Assembly: GCA_017640665.1 (NCBI GenBank)
Contig: JAEPQE010000003.1
Location: 434,001-498,000 of the forward strand
Reading direction: 5' to 3'
Length of the DNA stretch: 64,000 nt
Origin: Balneolaceae bacterium
Lineage (GTDB): Bacteria > Bacteroidota > Rhodothermia > Balneolales > Balneolaceae
Made by a program: the position numbers and the translations under genes. How positions within the stretch are numbered: position 1 is the stretch's first letter; the number at the start of each line of letters is the position of its first letter. The notes under the pieces were generated by a model. The model did no database searches. It was not told the origin of the DNA and was given only the letters and a program-made list of their open reading frames with translations. This document shows, piece by piece, positions 27,485-36,193 of this stretch.

Positions 27485-27955
27485 ATGAATTTATTCACTC
27501 TTCTTGATGAAAAAAACGTGATTCCCAATCTTAAGGCGAAGAACAAGAAGGATGTGATAAACTCATTAGTGGATACTCTGGCATCTAAGGTTGATGAAGA
27601 CACACTAAAAGCAATTCGGGAAGGAGTTTTTGAACGTGAAAATGTAATGAGCACCGGAGTGGGAAAAGGACTTGCAATCCCACATTGTAAAACCAAAGCA
27701 GTAGAAGAGAATTACGCTGTTTTCGCCAAAATGAGTAAACCATTGGACTTTAACTCAATCGATGATGAGCCTGTCGAAATTATTTTTTTGCTGGTCGGAC
27801 CGGATTCTAAACACAGCCACCATATAAAATTATTAAGCCGTATTTCCCGCTTGATGAACAGCGCTACATTCAGAGAAAAAATTCTATCATCTGAAACGGC
27901 AGAAGTTATTCTGGAAGCATTCAAAGAAGAGGAAGAAAAATACTTCGTTCACTAA
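27485..27955 (+). CDS. PTS fructose-type EIIA / PtsN-like regulator
   Basis: From the ATG at 27485 this gives a 156-residue protein, the normal length of a PTS EIIA-2 domain. The phospho-acceptor histidine is visible in GKGLAIPHCKTKAVEE, and DEPVEIIFLLVGPDSKHSHHIKLLSRISRL is the second conserved part. Such stand-alone domains (PtsN) act as nitrogen- or potassium-linked regulators in a phosphorelay rather than as sugar transporters. No EI or HPr is in the window. The frame stays open 41 codons upstream of the ATG, but that part resembles nothing and carries the probable promoter. DacB follows after 3 bases. Confidence 0.85.
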   Translation: MNLFTLLDEKNVIPNLKAKNKKDVINSLVDTLASKVDEDTLKAIREGVFERENVMSTGVGKGLAIPHCKTKAVEENYAVFAKMSKPLDFNSIDDEPVEIIFLLVGPDSKHSHHIKLLSRISRLMNSATFREKILSSETAEVILEAFKEEEEKYFVH

Positions 27956-27958
27956 TAT

Positions 27959-29392
27959 ATGAAATTCATTATTCGCAACGTTTTTCTACTCACTTTTCTA
28001 CTCGTTGCGGTTAGTGGCTTTTCCCAGGATTTAAATTCCATAATATCTTCGGCTTCAAATCAGGAAGCGCTATGGTCGGTTACTGTAAGAGATTCAGAAG
28101 GAAATATTCTGGAAAGTTATAATCAGGAAAAACTGATCATCCCTGCCTCAAATCAAAAGCTATTTACTACAGCAACAGTTTTAGATGGATTGGGAAGTGA
28201 TTTCAGGTATACGACCAATATCTATGGTGATGGTATTCTCGTTGATTCGGTTTGGGAAGGGAATCTTATCATCAAAGGTTCAGGTGACCCAAGCATAAGT
28301 GGGTTTATGTATGGAGAAAATCGGTATTTTGTATTTGGCAAGCTAGTGAGCCAGTTGAAAGAACTTGGCATTTATGAAATCAATGGTAGTCTGATTGCTG
28401 ATGTTAGTTATTTCGATCATCAAATATACCCTAAAGGATGGGATTGGGATGATTTGAGTTTTTACTACGGCGTTGAAATAGCACCACTATCCTTCAATAA
28501 TAACGCAGTTGATTTAGTTGTAATAGCAGATGGGGAAGTCGGGTCAAAACCGAGAATTAACTGGTTTCCTGAAAACACCAGCTTTGTAAATTTCATAAAC
28601 TATCAAACGATAACTCCTGCCGGAACAAAGTATGATGAGTTCTATCAAAGAGATATGGGGAGCAATAGAATAGTACTCGCGAGTAAGCTCCCCAAGGGTT
28701 ATATCGAAGAAGAGTCGTTGTCAATCTCTGGAGCAGCCATGTTCTTTCTCCAGTCCTTCAGACACTTTATGATTCAAAGTGGAATAAATACCCCTGGCTC
28801 ATACTTGGTTCAAAATCCGAATCCTGATGTACAAAATTTGAATATACTTGCGTCTCATAATTCAGAACCTCTTTCGAAATTGATTGAGTGGACCAATAAA
28901 GAAAGCGACAACTTCTACACAGAAATGCTACTGAAGACTCTGGATGCTGAAAAGTCTAACCAACAAGGATCGTTTGAATATGGAATCAAAGAAGTGCGAA
29001 AATTTCTGGGTGGGATGGAGATTGATACTACCTATGTGATTATGAAGGATGGTTCCGGGATGGCTTCCGGAAACTTCACAAAAACATCCATTCTGTCTGA
29101 GTTTTTAGTGAAGATGCAGTACCATCCGGAATTCGAAGCTTTTTACCGCAGTATGTCGGTTGCAGGGATTGATGGGACTATTGTTCATAGAATGAAAGGA
29201 ACAGCTTTGTACAGAAATTTCAAAGGAAAGTCAGGATATGTGGGAGGGGTTCGGACATTGAGTGGATATTTTACAACTTCGTCAGGGGAGCAATTGATAG
29301 TGAGCATGGCAGCTAATAATTTTATTGGTAAAGTTCGCCCTATCGATGCTGTACATGAACGGATTTTAGCCTATCTGTATGCTAAATATTGA
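27959..29392 (+). CDS. dacB: D-alanyl-D-alanine carboxypeptidase/endopeptidase (PBP4, peptidase S13)
   Basis: DacB trims peptidoglycan stem peptides and cuts cross-links in the periplasm. A signal peptide (cleaved after SGFSQ) precedes the penicillin-binding fold. The active-site motifs are SNQK (Ser64, Lys67), SDN in ESDNFYTEMLL, and KSG in FKGKSGYVGGVRTLSGYF. At 477 residues it has the usual large domain II-III insert of S13 enzymes. It starts 3 bases after the EIIA stop, so co-transcription is likely. Confidence 0.93.
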   Translation: MKFIIRNVFLLTFLLVAVSGFSQDLNSIISSASNQEALWSVTVRDSEGNILESYNQEKLIIPASNQKLFTTATVLDGLGSDFRYTTNIYGDGILVDSVWEGNLIIKGSGDPSISGFMYGENRYFVFGKLVSQLKELGIYEINGSLIADVSYFDHQIYPKGWDWDDLSFYYGVEIAPLSFNNNAVDLVVIADGEVGSKPRINWFPENTSFVNFINYQTITPAGTKYDEFYQRDMGSNRIVLASKLPKGYIEEESLSISGAAMFFLQSFRHFMIQSGINTPGSYLVQNPNPDVQNLNILASHNSEPLSKLIEWTNKESDNFYTEMLLKTLDAEKSNQQGSFEYGIKEVRKFLGGMEIDTTYVIMKDGSGMASGNFTKTSILSEFLVKMQYHPEFEAFYRSMSVAGIDGTIVHRMKGTALYRNFKGKSGYVGGVRTLSGYFTTSSGEQLIVSMAANNFIGKVRPIDAVHERILAYLYAKY

Positions 29393-29404
29393 TTAGTTTA
29401 AAGG

Positions 29405-30778
29405 ATGCCTCATACAACTCCACATATTCTTGTTACAGACGATGAACGGGCTATCCGGAATACTCTTAAGGAAATTCTTGAGTTCGAGGATTATAAAGTA
29501 AGTACAGCTGAAAGCGGTCAGGAAGCGCTCGATCTGATTGCAAAAGAATCTATCGATTTGATGTTTCTGGATATTAAAATGAAAGGATTAGATGGGCTGG
29601 AAACTCTAAAAAAGCTTCGGGAAGCCGGACATGGATTTCCAGTAATAATGATCTCTGGTCATGGTACTATTGAGATTGCTGTTGAGGCGACTAAGATTGG
29701 AGCTTACGATTTTCTCGAAAAGCCACCTGATCTAAATCGTTTGCTGCTTACCGTCAGAAACGCACTATCGGTACAGACGTTAACAAAAGAAGTCAATCAG
29801 ATCAAAAAGAAACTCCCTAAGGTTCAGGAAATTATAGGGGATAGCAAAGCTATTACAAGAATAAACTCTATGATTGCCAAAGTGGCTCCAACTCAATCCA
29901 GAGTGCTTATAACCGGAGAAAACGGTACAGGAAAAGAATTGGTAGCGACTTGGGTTCATGAGAAAAGTCCTAGAAGTTCAGGATCTTTTGTGGAGGTAAA
30001 TTGTGCTGCAATTCCTTCAGAATTAATTGAGAGCGAACTTTTTGGGCACGAAAAAGGAGCCTTCACCGGAGCAAATGAGCAACGAATTGGAAAGTTCGAG
30101 CAAGCGGATGGTGGAACTTTGTTTTTGGATGAGATTGGCGATATGCCTTTGGATGCACAGGCAAAAGTACTTCGGGCACTTCAGGAAAATAAAATTACCC
30201 GTGTTGGAGGTAATGAGAGCATTTCTGTTGACGTGAGAATTTTAGCAGCGACTAACAAAAATCTGGAAGAAGAGATCAAAGAAGGTAACTTCAGAGAAGA
30301 TTTATTTCACCGAATTAGTGTGATTCCCATTCATGTACCACCGCTTCGTGAACGTAAACAAGATATTCCATTAATAGCGAAAGCCTGTTTGGAAAAGCTT
30401 AAGGCAAGTGATATAAGTTTTGCTTCGGTAAGTTTCTCTAAAGATGGATTGAAAGCTCTTGAAAATCGTGAGTGGTCGGGCAATGTTCGGGAGCTCCAGA
30501 ATGCGGTAGAACGACTTGGAATTCTTTCTCCAACGAATAGAATTGATAAGGATGCAGTTGAAACCGTTCTTAAATCAAGAAAAGCAGATTCTAAAGACCT
30601 TCAAAGCATAGCCGAAGGAACAGACGACTTTCAGGATTTTAAGGAAGCAGCAGAACGCTTATTTTTAGTACAACAGCTGGAGAAACATGATTGGAATATC
30701 TCTCAGACTGCAGAGGCTGTTGGAATTCAACGAAGCCATATCTATAATAAAATGAAAAAATATAATATCGAGCGATAG
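29405..30778 (+). CDS. NtrC-family sigma-54-dependent response regulator
   Basis: The 457-residue protein has a receiver domain (residues about 8-120; phospho-acceptor Asp in LMFLDIKMKGLDG), an AAA+ domain with GENGTGKE Walker A and the sigma-54 contact GAFTGA, and a C-terminal Fis-type helix-turn-helix (WNISQTAEAVGIQRSHIYNKM). It activates promoters read by sigma-54 RNA polymerase after phosphorylation. No histidine kinase is adjacent, so its partner is elsewhere. It lies between dacB and folD in one compact run (12- and 1-base gaps). Confidence 0.93.
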   Translation: MPHTTPHILVTDDERAIRNTLKEILEFEDYKVSTAESGQEALDLIAKESIDLMFLDIKMKGLDGLETLKKLREAGHGFPVIMISGHGTIEIAVEATKIGAYDFLEKPPDLNRLLLTVRNALSVQTLTKEVNQIKKKLPKVQEIIGDSKAITRINSMIAKVAPTQSRVLITGENGTGKELVATWVHEKSPRSSGSFVEVNCAAIPSELIESELFGHEKGAFTGANEQRIGKFEQADGGTLFLDEIGDMPLDAQAKVLRALQENKITRVGGNESISVDVRILAATNKNLEEEIKEGNFREDLFHRISVIPIHVPPLRERKQDIPLIAKACLEKLKASDISFASVSFSKDGLKALENREWSGNVRELQNAVERLGILSPTNRIDKDAVETVLKSRKADSKDLQSIAEGTDDFQDFKEAAERLFLVQQLEKHDWNISQTAEAVGIQRSHIYNKMKKYNIER

Positions 30779-30779
30779 T

Positions 30780-31670
30780 ATGAGTGCAGAAATCATAGAT
30801 GGGAAAAAAGTAGCTGAATTAATGCGCCAACGAGTTCGCGATGATGTTGATCAGTGGGTTTCGAAAGGAAATCGGCCGCCTTTTTTACAGGTAGTGCTGG
30901 TTGGAGACGACCCGGCTTCGATTGTTTATACCGGTACGAAAACCAAAGCATGTAAAGACGTTGGAATCGAAACCGATACATTGGTTCTTCAGGATACTAT
31001 ATCAGCAAAGGAATTAAAGGGAATCATACGTGATTTGAATATTGATGATTCTGTAGATGGAATCCTTGTTCAAATGCCGTTACCATCTCATCTATCACAG
31101 TATGATGTAATTGAAAGCATAGATCACCGCAAAGATGTGGATGGATTTCATCCTATGAATGTAGGTCGTTTATCAGTCGATCAGCCTTGCTTCAGAAGTT
31201 GCACTCCGGCTGGGGTTATGGAGTTATTTAAGCATTATTCTATTCCGGTAAAGTCGAAACATGCTGTGGTTGTGGGTGCTAGTAACATTGTGGGATCGCC
31301 GATGGCAGTAATGCTATCTAGGGAAAATTCTTCGGGCAAAGCTACAACTACCATCTGCCATAAATTTACCCGGGATTTAACTCAACACACCATCAACGCA
31401 GATATTCTAATTGTAGCTGCCGGTCAACCCAACCTCATAAAAGGGGAGATGGTAAAAGAAGGGGTAGTAGTGATTGATGTAGGGATCAACCGTATTGCAG
31501 ATGAGACCTCTGAAAAAGGTTATAAATTAGTTGGAGATGCGGATTTCGAATCGGTTAGAAAGAAAGCCAGCTGGATAACTCCTGTACCAGGTGGTGTTGG
31601 GCCAATGACTGTTGCCATGCTAATGAAGAATACACTTCTCGCAGCAAAAAAATCTATTTACCCGGAATAA
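30780..31670 (+). CDS. folD: Bifunctional methylene-THF dehydrogenase/cyclohydrolase
   Basis: FolD interconverts methylene-, methenyl- and formyl-tetrahydrofolate, using NADP. The 296-residue protein shows YTGTKTKACKDVGIE (with the catalytic Lys), DGILVQMPLPSHL, KDVDGFHPMNVGRL, the nucleotide site VVGASNIVGSPMAVML, and the C-terminal TPVPGGVGPMTVAMLM. It begins 1 base after the sigma-54 regulator stop. Its stop is adjacent to that of the convergent DUF2911 gene. Confidence 0.96.
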   Translation: MSAEIIDGKKVAELMRQRVRDDVDQWVSKGNRPPFLQVVLVGDDPASIVYTGTKTKACKDVGIETDTLVLQDTISAKELKGIIRDLNIDDSVDGILVQMPLPSHLSQYDVIESIDHRKDVDGFHPMNVGRLSVDQPCFRSCTPAGVMELFKHYSIPVKSKHAVVVGASNIVGSPMAVMLSRENSSGKATTTICHKFTRDLTQHTINADILIVAAGQPNLIKGEMVKEGVVVIDVGINRIADETSEKGYKLVGDADFESVRKKASWITPVPGGVGPMTVAMLMKNTLLAAKKSIYPE

Positions 31671-31671
31671 A

Positions 31672-32616
31672 TTACTGAAGTTGATCTGTTCGTCGCTGGA
31701 TTACGTATTTAGAATTTTGATCAGTAACTAAATCTCTTGCTTTTAAATAAGCTTCTCTTGCCCGGTTGTTTTCTCCCGCGGTTTCGAAAATTTCCGCTGC
31801 TGAATAATAAGAACGCCAATTTTCAGGCCAGGTTTTAGTTAGCTCTGTGGCGTATTCAAATCCTTTTTCTTTTTTATTATTTAGAACATAAAGTTTACCA
31901 ACAGTTCCAATAGTCTGTAGATTTCGTTCAATTCGTAAAGCTTCTTCTGCCCATTCCAGGCCTTTATCCAACCTGTATTCGTTGTTTAATGTATAATTAG
32001 CGCCTTGAACCCAACCCTGCCAACCAAAGGCAGGGAGAGTTTTAAACTGCTTTTCTATATTTTTAAAAGTTACTTCCATTGGGACTTCTACAGTAAAAGG
32101 AATCTTTCTGTATGCCCATTTAAGTGATATTTCTACAGAAGTAGGGGTGTAGTCACTAAATGAGAACTTCATCCACTCATACTTGCTATCCATTTTCTCG
32201 GCAGGTACTGTAATTCGTAAAGCATCTTCAGATTCGTCGTAGAAATAACTGCCCCACGCCTCACTAAAATTTGAAAAGATTAAAATCCATTCATTTTCTC
32301 CGGGGATTGTATGAAGTCCATAAGAACCTGCTCTCAACTCTTCTCCATTGATTAGAACATCGTCTGAAATAGTAAAGACTGTATTTCTGTTAGCTCCAGT
32401 TCTCCAGACTTCCCCGTAAGGAACCAATTCTCCCCAAATCTCTCTTTCTTTTATACCAACCGAACTGTATTCAAAGCCAATTTCAGTTAATCCAATTGTA
32501 ATGCAGCGCTCTTCAAAAGGACTTGACTGAGGTAAAGTAAGTGAAACTGGTAATTGAGCGAAAGTGAACTGAGAAAAGAAAGTGGTGCTTATTACAATTA
32601 GAAATGATTTTAACAT
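31672..32616 (-). CDS. DUF2911 secreted protein with C-terminal TPR-like helices
   Basis: From the ATG at 32616 the protein is 314 residues with a signal peptide (MLKSFLIVISTTFFSQFTFA). The DUF2911 domain is seen in GELVPYGEVWRTGANRNTVFTI, LRAGSYGLHTIPGENEWILIF and FSNFSEAWGSYFYDES. The C-terminal 110 residues are helical and look like two or three TPR repeats (RLDKGLEWAEEALRIE, AREAYLKARDL). DUF2911 proteins are common in Bacteroidota, secreted, and of unknown function. Confidence 0.88.
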   Translation of the reverse strand: MLKSFLIVISTTFFSQFTFAQLPVSLTLPQSSPFEERCITIGLTEIGFEYSSVGIKEREIWGELVPYGEVWRTGANRNTVFTISDDVLINGEELRAGSYGLHTIPGENEWILIFSNFSEAWGSYFYDESEDALRITVPAEKMDSKYEWMKFSFSDYTPTSVEISLKWAYRKIPFTVEVPMEVTFKNIEKQFKTLPAFGWQGWVQGANYTLNNEYRLDKGLEWAEEALRIERNLQTIGTVGKLYVLNNKKEKGFEYATELTKTWPENWRSYYSAAEIFETAGENNRAREAYLKARDLVTDQNSKYVIQRRTDQLQ

Positions 32617-32793
32617 AGTAGTCAACTTTTTTAGTAACTCTGTTTTAACATACTGCAACAGAATGTTTTTATAAACTGAAAACTTATAAAACAGAATGGG
32701 AAAAGATTCCTGAATTCTTCTTCAATCAAAGGTATTTCATAAGCAATACAAACTGAGAAGTCGTGAGCGTTACTTTGAGCTCGGACTAAATTC

Positions 32794-33441
32794 TTAGTTA
32801 ATCAAAAAGGGACTTTCCTCGATCATTTGTTTACTTACTTTTGTTAGTACGTTCAGATAATCGATAAATCCCGGGCGGCCAAATACTTCAGATTCATCAG
32901 AAACTTTTCCCCAGGCAATTATCTCAGCCTTCGATTTATCATATAAATAGTATTCGGTTTCAAACTGGAGAGCAAGCTTCGATTCAGATTGTTGATAAGC
33001 AAAGCTGACTCTGTCTCCCGCTTTTTTTATCAATTGAAATTTATATCCTTCCAAAAAATAAACGTAGCGGTCATCAGATGCTTTCAAAAGAGTATCAGAA
33101 GGAAAATTAATATTTAATTTAAGATTGTCTCTTGATAAAGTTTCTTCCTTGAAATCTGATTGATTTAGCTCAAGTTCAGGTTTTAGGATATTAACCTTAT
33201 TGGGTGTATTTGTTGAGAAGGATGGAGGGAGTGCCTGAAAAAACATATCAATTTCCTGGGAATACATTGTTTTCAGAGTTGCATCAGGTGTCCAGTTTTG
33301 ATTGAATGGGATTACAGAAAAGGATGAAGTTGAACTATTTTTGTTTACTTCTTCACTTAAGAAAAGCGATTGTTTGGGTGCACATGCGATGAAAATAAAT
33401 AGTGTGATGCAGAGAAAGGATAATCCTCTTTTTATAATCAT
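32794..33441 (-). CDS. Lipoprotein, first of a tandem paralogous pair
   Basis: The 215-residue product has a lipoprotein signal ending FIACAPKQ (Cys20). I do not recognise the family. It aligns along its whole length with the neighbour at 33561-34220: FSVIPFNQNW, SQEIDMFFQALPPSFSTNTPNK, RYVYFLEGYKFQLIKKAGDR and SESKLALQFETEYYLYDKSKAEIIAWGKV all have close counterparts there. The predicted beta-strand pattern suggests one globular periplasmic domain. An upstream box shared with the paralogue (33498-33509) suggests common control. Confidence 0.75.
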   Translation of the reverse strand: MIIKRGLSFLCITLFIFIACAPKQSLFLSEEVNKNSSTSSFSVIPFNQNWTPDATLKTMYSQEIDMFFQALPPSFSTNTPNKVNILKPELELNQSDFKEETLSRDNLKLNINFPSDTLLKASDDRYVYFLEGYKFQLIKKAGDRVSFAYQQSESKLALQFETEYYLYDKSKAEIIAWGKVSDESEVFGRPGFIDYLNVLTKVSKQMIEESPFLIN

Positions 33442-33497
33442 TAATAATAGCCTATGAGTTCTTGATAAATTAGGAATAGAAGTTACGATGAATCACT

Positions 33498-33509
33498 CAA
33501 ACTATTGTA
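33498..33509 (-). promoter_or_regulatory. Upstream box shared by the tandem lipoprotein genes, copy 1
   Basis: Read on the minus strand, TACAATAGTTTG lies 56 bases before the ATG of the lipoprotein gene ending at 32794. The same 12 bases precede the paralogue at 34273-34284 at nearly the same distance, with similar flanks (AAATyTACAATAGTTTG). It could be the core promoter (TAGTTTG resembles a shortened TAnnTTTG) or an operator. Confidence 0.4.
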
Positions 33510-33560
33510 GATTTATCGAAGGAAATATCTTAGCTAGAGTAAAAAGGGTAATCTATGTGG

Positions 33561-34220
33561 TTATAGATCTTCTGCTTCGTAAACTTTGAACGGACTTTCA
33601 TAAAGTATTTGTCTGCTTACCTTATTTAGAACTTCCAAATAGTCTGTAAATTTAGGACGGCCTGTTATTTCATGTTCATCAGCTACTTTACCCCATGCAA
33701 CTACTTCCGATCTTCTTCTATCAAATAGAAAAAATTCGGTTTCGAACTGCAAGGCTAATTTAGATTCTGATCGTACATTCGCGTAACCGGCTCTCTCTCC
33801 CGCTTTCTGAAGTAATTGGAATTCATAATCTTCAAGAAAATAGATATATCGGTTATCTAAATTTGTTAGCAAAGTATCAGGAGGGATATTGACAGTCAGT
33901 TTTAGTTTTTCGTTGACTAATGTTTTTTTTGTGAAGTCAGGTTCGGAAAGCTTAAGACTCGAATTATTCACAGTTACTTTGTTTGGTGTATTTGAAGAAA
34001 AAGCCGGAGGCAGCGCCTGAAAGAATAAATCTTTTTCCTGAGAACGCATTTTCCTTACATCAGCAGATATCCAATTTTGATTAAGCGGTACTACGGTGAA
34101 TGAAGAGCCTGAAGTATTTTTTATTACACCTTCCGTGAGAAATATTGTTTTTTGCTGAGCACATCCCGCTAGTGTTAATAATACAATAAAAAAGAACAGG
34201 GGAGCTTTATATATGGTCAT
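33561..34220 (-). CDS. Lipoprotein, second of a tandem paralogous pair
   Basis: From the ATG at 34220 this is a 219-residue lipoprotein (lipobox LAGC, Cys20). It is about as long as its neighbour and shares most of its conserved stretches (FTVVPLNQNW, FFQALPPAFSSNTPNK, RYIYFLEDYEFQLLQKAGER, ALQFETEFFLF, WGKVADE). The two genes clearly arose by duplication and have since diverged. Its extra C-terminal residues (YEAEDL) are the main length difference. Function is unknown; an envelope role follows from the signal. Confidence 0.75.
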   Translation of the reverse strand: MTIYKAPLFFFIVLLTLAGCAQQKTIFLTEGVIKNTSGSSFTVVPLNQNWISADVRKMRSQEKDLFFQALPPAFSSNTPNKVTVNNSSLKLSEPDFTKKTLVNEKLKLTVNIPPDTLLTNLDNRYIYFLEDYEFQLLQKAGERAGYANVRSESKLALQFETEFFLFDRRRSEVVAWGKVADEHEITGRPKFTDYLEVLNKVSRQILYESPFKVYEAEDL

Positions 34221-34272
34221 CAATTGATTAATTAAATTCTGTTTTAATTGCTGAAGTTAAGAGACGCCATAA

Positions 34273-34284
34273 CAAACTATTGTA
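34273..34284 (-). promoter_or_regulatory. Upstream box shared by the tandem lipoprotein genes, copy 2
   Basis: The minus strand reads TACAATAGTTTG 52 bases before the ATG at 34220, the same 12-base word as at 33498-33509. Its conservation in otherwise diverged spacer suggests it is functional. Confidence 0.4.
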
Positions 34285-34333
34285 AATTTTTAGCAATAAG
34301 TCTCTCATAAATCCAAAAAAATTATCAAAAAAA

Positions 34334-34867
34334 TTATTCAGAATCAGCAATTGAAATCCTTTTTTTATAGAGTTCTTTGATATGATTTCTTCTATCGCTT
34401 CCTTCTCTAAGTTTGTCAAAAGTAATTCCGTAATTAGCTATTGAAGCTTCATTACGAACTTCTTTGTAAGCAGCCATTACCTCATCAAGCATATCAACAT
34501 ATACTTGGTAAGGCGTTGCTCTTTGGGTTTTGAGGGAGATTACAGCTTTCTCAGGCGAATCAGAAAGAGCCGGATTTTCTCCCCAATTATTAATAAAGGT
34601 TTTCAGGATGCCTTTCACCTCATGTATTTCAGTCAGGTGATCATCCATCATGATTTCTCCTTCGGAATTTACCAGAATATTCATCAGGTTTCGTTCATGG
34701 ATTGGTGGCGCATCTTCATCCAAAGGAGGGGGAAGTACCAGACCAATTCCCGTGTCTACATTAATGGTTGTGGTTACCAGAAAGAAAATGAGTAGCAGAA
34801 AAGCTATATCTGCCATCGAAGATCCATTTATTTCTGCTTTCTCTCTAGCAGGTTTGCGTAAAAACAT
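34334..34867 (-). CDS. exbD: ExbD/TolR-type biopolymer transport protein
   Basis: The 177-residue protein has a short cytoplasmic N-terminus, one membrane helix with the essential aspartate (SMADIAFLLLIFFLVTTT), and a periplasmic domain starting at VLPPPLDEDAPP. ExbD works with ExbB to turn the proton gradient into force for TonB, Tol or gliding/secretion motors. No ExbB, TonB or second ExbD gene lies next to it here, so the partners must be elsewhere. The family call is firm; which machine it serves is not shown. Confidence 0.88.
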   Translation of the reverse strand: MFLRKPAREKAEINGSSMADIAFLLLIFFLVTTTINVDTGIGLVLPPPLDEDAPPIHERNLMNILVNSEGEIMMDDHLTEIHEVKGILKTFINNWGENPALSDSPEKAVISLKTQRATPYQVYVDMLDEVMAAYKEVRNEASIANYGITFDKLREGSDRRNHIKELYKKRISIADSE

Positions 34868-35039
34868 AATTTCCAGATTAGTTACAAAGTTGAGTTCTAG
34901 TTATAAAAGCAATTTCAGCCCTAGTAGAACTCGCATTTCAATGCTAGAAATTTTTTTGAATAAGGGTGACACTATGCTGTCACACTAAGATTGTAAGTTA
35001 GTGCCAGATCAAGAAAACAAAAACCAAAATCCAACGATT

Positions 35040-35387
35040 ATGAACTCCGCTAATGCATTAACACAACATAACCTATCACAAGCTCCATCTTTAAATTTAT
35101 TTGTAGCTCCATTACTAAAGCGCATCAAAAAAGAAAGCGCTGAAGAATATGTGGAAATGCAACAGACCTTTGGATTAATGGGATGGGGTGAACTTCCTGA
35201 TGATCTCAAAATCGAAATTTATGACGATGTTCGATACATGGTTCAGGAGCTTAAAGGGCTGTATTCTTCTTGCGATCCTAATGTAGAACGACGAAGAAAT
35301 ACGGTTCACTTTTGGGTAAGCAGTTTTCAGGATGGAATCTGCAGCCTGGATGCAGCCATTAAAGGGGTGAAGGTTAAAGCTCTTTGA
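35040..35387 (+). CDS. Small hypothetical cytoplasmic protein
   Basis: The product is 115 residues from the ATG at 35040 (128 from an in-frame GTG at 35001). I do not recognise it. It is mainly helical, with SAEEYVEMQQTFGLMGWGELPDDLKIEIYDDVRYMVQEL and NTVHFWVSSFQDGICSLDAAI as conserved-looking parts (key words GWGEL, FWVSSFQDG). There is no signal or membrane segment. It stands alone between two minus-strand genes. Codon pattern and composition support a real gene. Confidence 0.65.
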   Translation: MNSANALTQHNLSQAPSLNLFVAPLLKRIKKESAEEYVEMQQTFGLMGWGELPDDLKIEIYDDVRYMVQELKGLYSSCDPNVERRRNTVHFWVSSFQDGICSLDAAIKGVKVKAL

Positions 35388-35430
35388 AATTTAATTATTA
35401 ATCACAGAGCTGTTTCTTCAACACGCTCGC

Positions 35431-36192
35431 TTAGGTGCGCACTTGTGAGGATTCAGAAGTAGATTCTTTCTTAGATTCATAAACTTCTGTTTCTTCGATA
35501 GAGATAGCTGTTTCTCTTTCAGTTCGAAGTTTTGCTGAAATATTTTGAAGCAGATCTTCGGCTTGTTTTTTTTGTTTCTTGTAATGAGAGCTTAGAATCA
35601 GGCGGCTAATAGGAAATCCAAATAAAGCCCCTGACCCAGCGGCAATAAGTAAGGCAATGTCGGAAAGTTGAGAATTATCGAGCGCAATAGAGGCAATGGT
35701 AAATGCTACCATGCATGAGATAAAAGTGGATAAAAAACGAAATCCACTCCAGGAATTAACTAGTTGTATTTTGGTTTTTCCATCATTCGGAGTTAATGAA
35801 ATATGCTTATAGCCAGAGTTTTGCCTCCGTTGTTCCCATTCGAATGAGTGAGTTGTCTTGGTGACTTTGCCAATGCCGCCGGTTACTTTTCTTATCTCCT
35901 GAACAATCGCTTCCCAATCTTCATCACTTACTTCGCCATTTATATTCGCTATTTTCTGGATTCTTGAAGTAGCTTTAAACCAGTTATAGTCATCATTCAA
36001 GTTACTGATGTCGTAAGTGCCGAGAGCTTCAATTAATGATTCTTTATCTATACCGACTTCCCCAGCAACCTGAATAAGTTCTTCTTCGGTTAGGCCTTCT
36101 TTATCGCCATAAAGTTCTTTACGGGTCTGGATTTCAGAAGCCCGGGTAAGAATTTTACTAATATCTTTTCTTGAGTAAAGAGAATCACTCAT
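35431..36192 (-). CDS. Two-TM membrane protein, tandem paralogue A
   Basis: The 253-residue protein has an N-terminal helical region (SRKDISKILTRASEIQ, GLTEEELIQVAGEVGIDKESL) of a kind seen at the start of many small bacterial membrane proteins, a central soluble domain, two membrane helices (about 155-200), and a basic/Ser-rich C-terminus. It aligns with the neighbour at 36194-36955, which has the same length. Function is unknown. The two genes are 1 base apart and surely co-transcribed. Confidence 0.72.
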   Translation of the reverse strand: MSDSLYSRKDISKILTRASEIQTRKELYGDKEGLTEEELIQVAGEVGIDKESLIEALGTYDISNLNDDYNWFKATSRIQKIANINGEVSDEDWEAIVQEIRKVTGGIGKVTKTTHSFEWEQRRQNSGYKHISLTPNDGKTKIQLVNSWSGFRFLSTFISCMVAFTIASIALDNSQLSDIALLIAAGSGALFGFPISRLILSSHYKKQKKQAEDLLQNISAKLRTERETAISIEETEVYESKKESTSESSQVRT

Positions 36193-36193
36193 A

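Noticed and set aside
34228-34419. A 63-codon frame after the ExbD gene
   Set aside because: It overlaps the ExbD end in another frame, is rich in Phe/Asn/Leu from AT-rich DNA, and has no family resemblance.
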